Assembly: GCA_030151365.1 (NCBI GenBank)
Contig: JASLDW010000054.1
Location: forward strand, 1 to 42,878
Direction: 5' to 3'
Source of the DNA: Lysobacter sp.
Lineage (GTDB): Bacteria > Pseudomonadota > Gammaproteobacteria > Xanthomonadales > Xanthomonadaceae
Length of the DNA: 42,878 bases
Each line of letters begins with the position of its first letter. Within the stretch, counting starts at the first letter, position 1. The notes beneath the pieces were generated by a model. That model was not told the DNA's origin, did not search any database, and worked only from the letters and a program-made list of their open reading frames with translations. Shown piece after piece: positions 40,541 to 42,878 of this stretch. Position numbers and translations under genes: made by a program.

Positions 40541-42652
40541 ATGAGGCTAAAAGTCTTCACCACGGTCGTTTTGGCTGCCATCGGGATTTTTAATGGACAA
40601 GAGACTCTCGCCCAGACTTCGACTCCGGAGCAGGAATACAGCCGCTATTTGACGGCCGCCCAAAAGACTCCTGCATCTTCCTCAGGCGAACAGGTGGGCT
40701 TGCGCGATGGCTCACTCTCTTTTAGTCAGACCGATGTGGAGCTGCCTGGAATCGGCCCCACGATTCGGATTATCCGCGCGTTTCGTCCGGGCAACGGGAT
40801 TTCAGGCAGGGATACGTCGGGCAATGGCATGGGCGCCTGGGAACTCGTGTTACCCAGGTTGAAGACGCTGACGACGATCAAAGCCAATGCCTATACGCAA
40901 GACAGTCCACATGGATGGCAAACCGGCAATGCTACCGATGCGCGATGCTCGGAGTTTGGCAGTCCTGGGACGATCACTCGGGTAAAAAATCCTGACCCAA
41001 TCGAGGCAGAAAGTTGGTGGGGCGGCTATCAGCTGGTGAACGATTTCGGAGACGAAGAGACCGTTCTCTCGGGTGGAGTAGGCACCACGCACCCGGGGAC
41101 TATCGCGAGAACAAAAAGTAACTGGGTCATCAACTGCCTCTCGTCCACCTCGAACGGAGAACCTGGAGAGGCATTTCTGGCGACCGCGCCGGATGGGACG
41201 CGTTATTGGCTGGATTACCTCGTGTACCGTTTTGCACGTTCCGCAGGCGGTGTAGCCCGATACAACGCAAGCATGCTTGTTACGCGTGTGCAAGATCGCT
41301 TTGGGAATTGGGTCACCTATCACTACACTGCGGGCGCACTCGATGTGATTGATGCCAGCGATGGTCGTCACGTCACCCTAGCCAATGCGGGGGCCAAAAT
41401 TGCATCGATCACGGTGACTGCAGCTTCTGGCAACAGAACCTGGCAATATCAATACGATGCGAATAATGCTCTGACATCGGTCGTATTGCCGGATGGCTCG
41501 TCGTGGCAATTCGCTCTGGATAGTCTGGCTCAGGCATATAGTCCCGCGCTGGCGTCCTGGGGGAATTGTCTTGGCCCGGTTCAAAACGACGGACTGACAG
41601 GAACGTCGATTACAGGAAGCGTTACTGCGCCATCGGGAGCGACGACAACCTATTCCATGCGTCTTCTGCACATCGGACGCTCGTATGTCCCTCAGAGTTG
41701 CGTTGCGCCTCTTGGGGGCGGCGCATTGTATGCACTTATCCCTAAAGACAGTTGGTCGTATGCAATCACCGCGAAAACCGTTAGCGGGTTTGGATTGCCG
41801 GCGGCGACATGGACGTACAACTATTCGTCCGGGAATTCCAGCTGGAGTTCAGATTGTTCAAGCGGGTGCGCTTCGACCGTGTGGACGGACGTGACCGATC
41901 CCGGGGGCACTCGGAATCGCAACATTTACAGCAACAAATACGATGGTAGCGAGAACCTGCTGTTGCGGACAGAGACCTATGCGGCCCAATCCGGGACGCT
42001 CATCCGGGCGACAGACATCAGTTATGCCATTTCTCCACATGACGAAACGAATAGCCCCTATCCGTGGCGGGCGCTTGGCGTGGATACCATGCTGTTGCGC
42101 AACAATACGGACAGCACGGAACGTTGGGCTCCGGTGTTGTCCACGACGACCACTCAGGATGGCGTGTCATTCAACAGCGCGGTGAACAGCTATGACAGCT
42201 TTGCGCGACCTTTGAGCGTGCATAGATGGAGTTCGCTGGGGTACAGCCGCAATGACGCGACCGAGTACTACGATCACTTGGCGCTCTGGGTGCTAAGTCA
42301 AACCAAGCGTCACTACAACGTTGAAAGTGGCTTGGTGGATGTTCGCTACGAGTATGACCCCAATACTGCATTGGCCCTACAGAGTTATGCCTTTGAGAAG
42401 CTGAAGGCAACGATGACGTATTACGTCGATGGCACACTTGCGACCAGCAAGGACGGCAACAACAATACGACAACATTTAGTAATTGGAAGCGTGGTATTC
42501 CGAGGAATATCCAGTTCGCCGACGGCACAGGCGTTTCAGCAGTGGTGGACGACAATGGCTGGATCACGGCAGTAACCGACGAAAACGGATTCGCGACCGG
42601 GTATGGTTACGACGCCATGGGCCGGGTGTCGGCCATTACCTATCCCAACTAG
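40541..42652 (+). CDS. Secreted RHS/YD-repeat protein, N-terminal part up to an in-frame amber stop
   Basis: A 703-residue reading frame. Residues 1-24 are a Sec signal peptide (MRLKVFTTVVLAAIGIF, ending near LAQTS). A long beta-rich region follows with DVELPGIGPTIRIIRAFRPG and repeated tyrosine-rich strands (VTYHYTAG, WQYQYDANNALTSVVLPDGS, YNYSSGNSSW), then YD-type repeats near the end (YGYDAMGRVSAITYPN), as in secreted RHS/WapA-like proteins of Lysobacterales. Such proteins form a shell around a C-terminal toxin or adhesin. The frame ends at TAG 42650-42652, yet the same frame continues with clear repeat sequence to the window edge. Codon use is visibly less G/C-biased than in the genes before it, suggesting horizontal origin. 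Whether the protein is made full length is unknown. Confidence 0.8.
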   Translation: MRLKVFTTVVLAAIGIFNGQETLAQTSTPEQEYSRYLTAAQKTPASSSGEQVGLRDGSLSFSQTDVELPGIGPTIRIIRAFRPGNGISGRDTSGNGMGAWELVLPRLKTLTTIKANAYTQDSPHGWQTGNATDARCSEFGSPGTITRVKNPDPIEAESWWGGYQLVNDFGDEETVLSGGVGTTHPGTIARTKSNWVINCLSSTSNGEPGEAFLATAPDGTRYWLDYLVYRFARSAGGVARYNASMLVTRVQDRFGNWVTYHYTAGALDVIDASDGRHVTLANAGAKIASITVTAASGNRTWQYQYDANNALTSVVLPDGSSWQFALDSLAQAYSPALASWGNCLGPVQNDGLTGTSITGSVTAPSGATTTYSMRLLHIGRSYVPQSCVAPLGGGALYALIPKDSWSYAITAKTVSGFGLPAATWTYNYSSGNSSWSSDCSSGCASTVWTDVTDPGGTRNRNIYSNKYDGSENLLLRTETYAAQSGTLIRATDISYAISPHDETNSPYPWRALGVDTMLLRNNTDSTERWAPVLSTTTTQDGVSFNSAVNSYDSFARPLSVHRWSSLGYSRNDATEYYDHLALWVLSQTKRHYNVESGLVDVRYEYDPNTALALQSYAFEKLKATMTYYVDGTLATSKDGNNNTTTFSNWKRGIPRNIQFADGTGVSAVVDDNGWITAVTDENGFATGYGYDAMGRVSAITYPN

Positions 42653-42878
42653 ACTAACCTCAACTACAACACCACGACGATCACCTTCGCGCCAACCACA
42701 ACCAGCGCCTATGGCCTTCCAGCCGGATACTGGCAACAAATCACACAGACCTGCAACCGCAAGAAGGTGGTGTATTTCGATGGCTTGTGGCGTCCGGTGG
42801 TAGAGGAAACCTACGACACCGGTAATGTCGCTGCAACGCTAAGCCAGGTCGTCAAACGCTATGATGCGGATGGCCATG
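42653..42878 (+). pseudogene. In-frame continuation of the RHS-repeat gene past the amber codon (runs off the window)
   Basis: Directly after TAG the same frame reads TNLNYNTTTITFAPTTTSAY, GLPAGYWQQ, CNRKKVVYFDGLWRPVVEETYD, then SQVVKRYDADGH, without a stop to the end of the window. These are typical RHS repeat words (FDGLWRP, YDADGH), so the amber codon interrupts a longer gene. A single C-to-T change of a CAG glutamine codon would create it. There is no start codon with a ribosome site close after the stop, so this part is probably silent unless read through. Confidence 0.75.

Overview
The window is a GC-rich bacterial chromosome segment. Its gene content and order point to Gammaproteobacteria of the order Lysobacterales (Xanthomonadales), for example a Lysobacter, Luteimonas or Rhodanobacter relative. 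The reasons are the PilZ protein, which closely resembles Xanthomonas PilZ, the yceD-rpmF-fabH-fabD-fabG-acpP-fabF-pabB-pabC-mltG-tmk-holB-pilZ order, the rpoE-rseA-mucD-lepA-lepB-rnc-era-recO order, the KdkA Kdo kinase and the MTIP-type phosphorylase next to nagZ. Placement below the order is inference. Almost everything up to about 40.35 kb is well-conserved core genome; the last 2.5 kb looks acquired.

Layout. (1) 1-2.9 kb: surface polysaccharide and LPS genes (DUF6165, GT9 glycosyltransferase, KdkA) and a metallo-beta-lactamase-fold hydrolase. (2) 2.9-4.8 kb, minus strand: phosphate transporter PiT with its DUF47 partner, followed by the 4.5S SRP RNA. (3) 4.9-8.2 kb: tRNA-Ser(GGA), divergent from dnaX-ybaB-recR-HIT. 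(4) 8.2-12.4 kb, minus strand: a tightly coupled MoxR ATPase-DUF58-TgpA transglutaminase operon led by a small uncharacterised membrane protein. (5) 12.5-24.4 kb: L32, fatty acid synthesis, folate (pabB, pabC), cell wall (mltG), thymidylate kinase, the clamp-loader delta-prime subunit and PilZ, much of it with 4-base start/stop overlaps. A DUF535/VirK-family gene sits between fabH and fabD. (6) 24.5-26.6 kb, minus strand: a beta-oxidation multifunctional protein. (7) 26.7-35.3 kb: sigma-E envelope stress genes (rpoE, rseA, mucD) and then lepA-lepB-DUF4845-rnc-era-recO. (8) 35.2-40.2 kb: a receiver-Hpt protein on the minus strand, then rlmD, a CYTH phosphatase, nagZ, a phosphoribosyltransferase and a thioinosine phosphorylase. 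(9) 40.27 kb to the end: tRNA-Leu(CAA), a strong terminator, then an AT-richer secreted RHS/YD-repeat gene whose reading frame is cut by one in-frame amber codon and then continues to the window edge.

No CRISPR array, insertion sequence, integrase or rRNA was seen. I do not see a clear, previously undescribed system. The most promising leads are the tRNA-Leu/RHS boundary with its amber codon, the MoxR-DUF58-TgpA operon with its uncharacterised leader protein, the DUF535 gene inside the fab cluster, the receiver-Hpt protein without a visible kinase, and promoters placed so close to start codons that leaderless mRNAs are predicted for kdkA, dnaX and yceD. There is no gene-free stretch over 300 bases; the longest gaps (about 170-200 bases) hold the SRP RNA, a palindrome plus tandem repeat, promoter elements, or a tRNA with its terminator.
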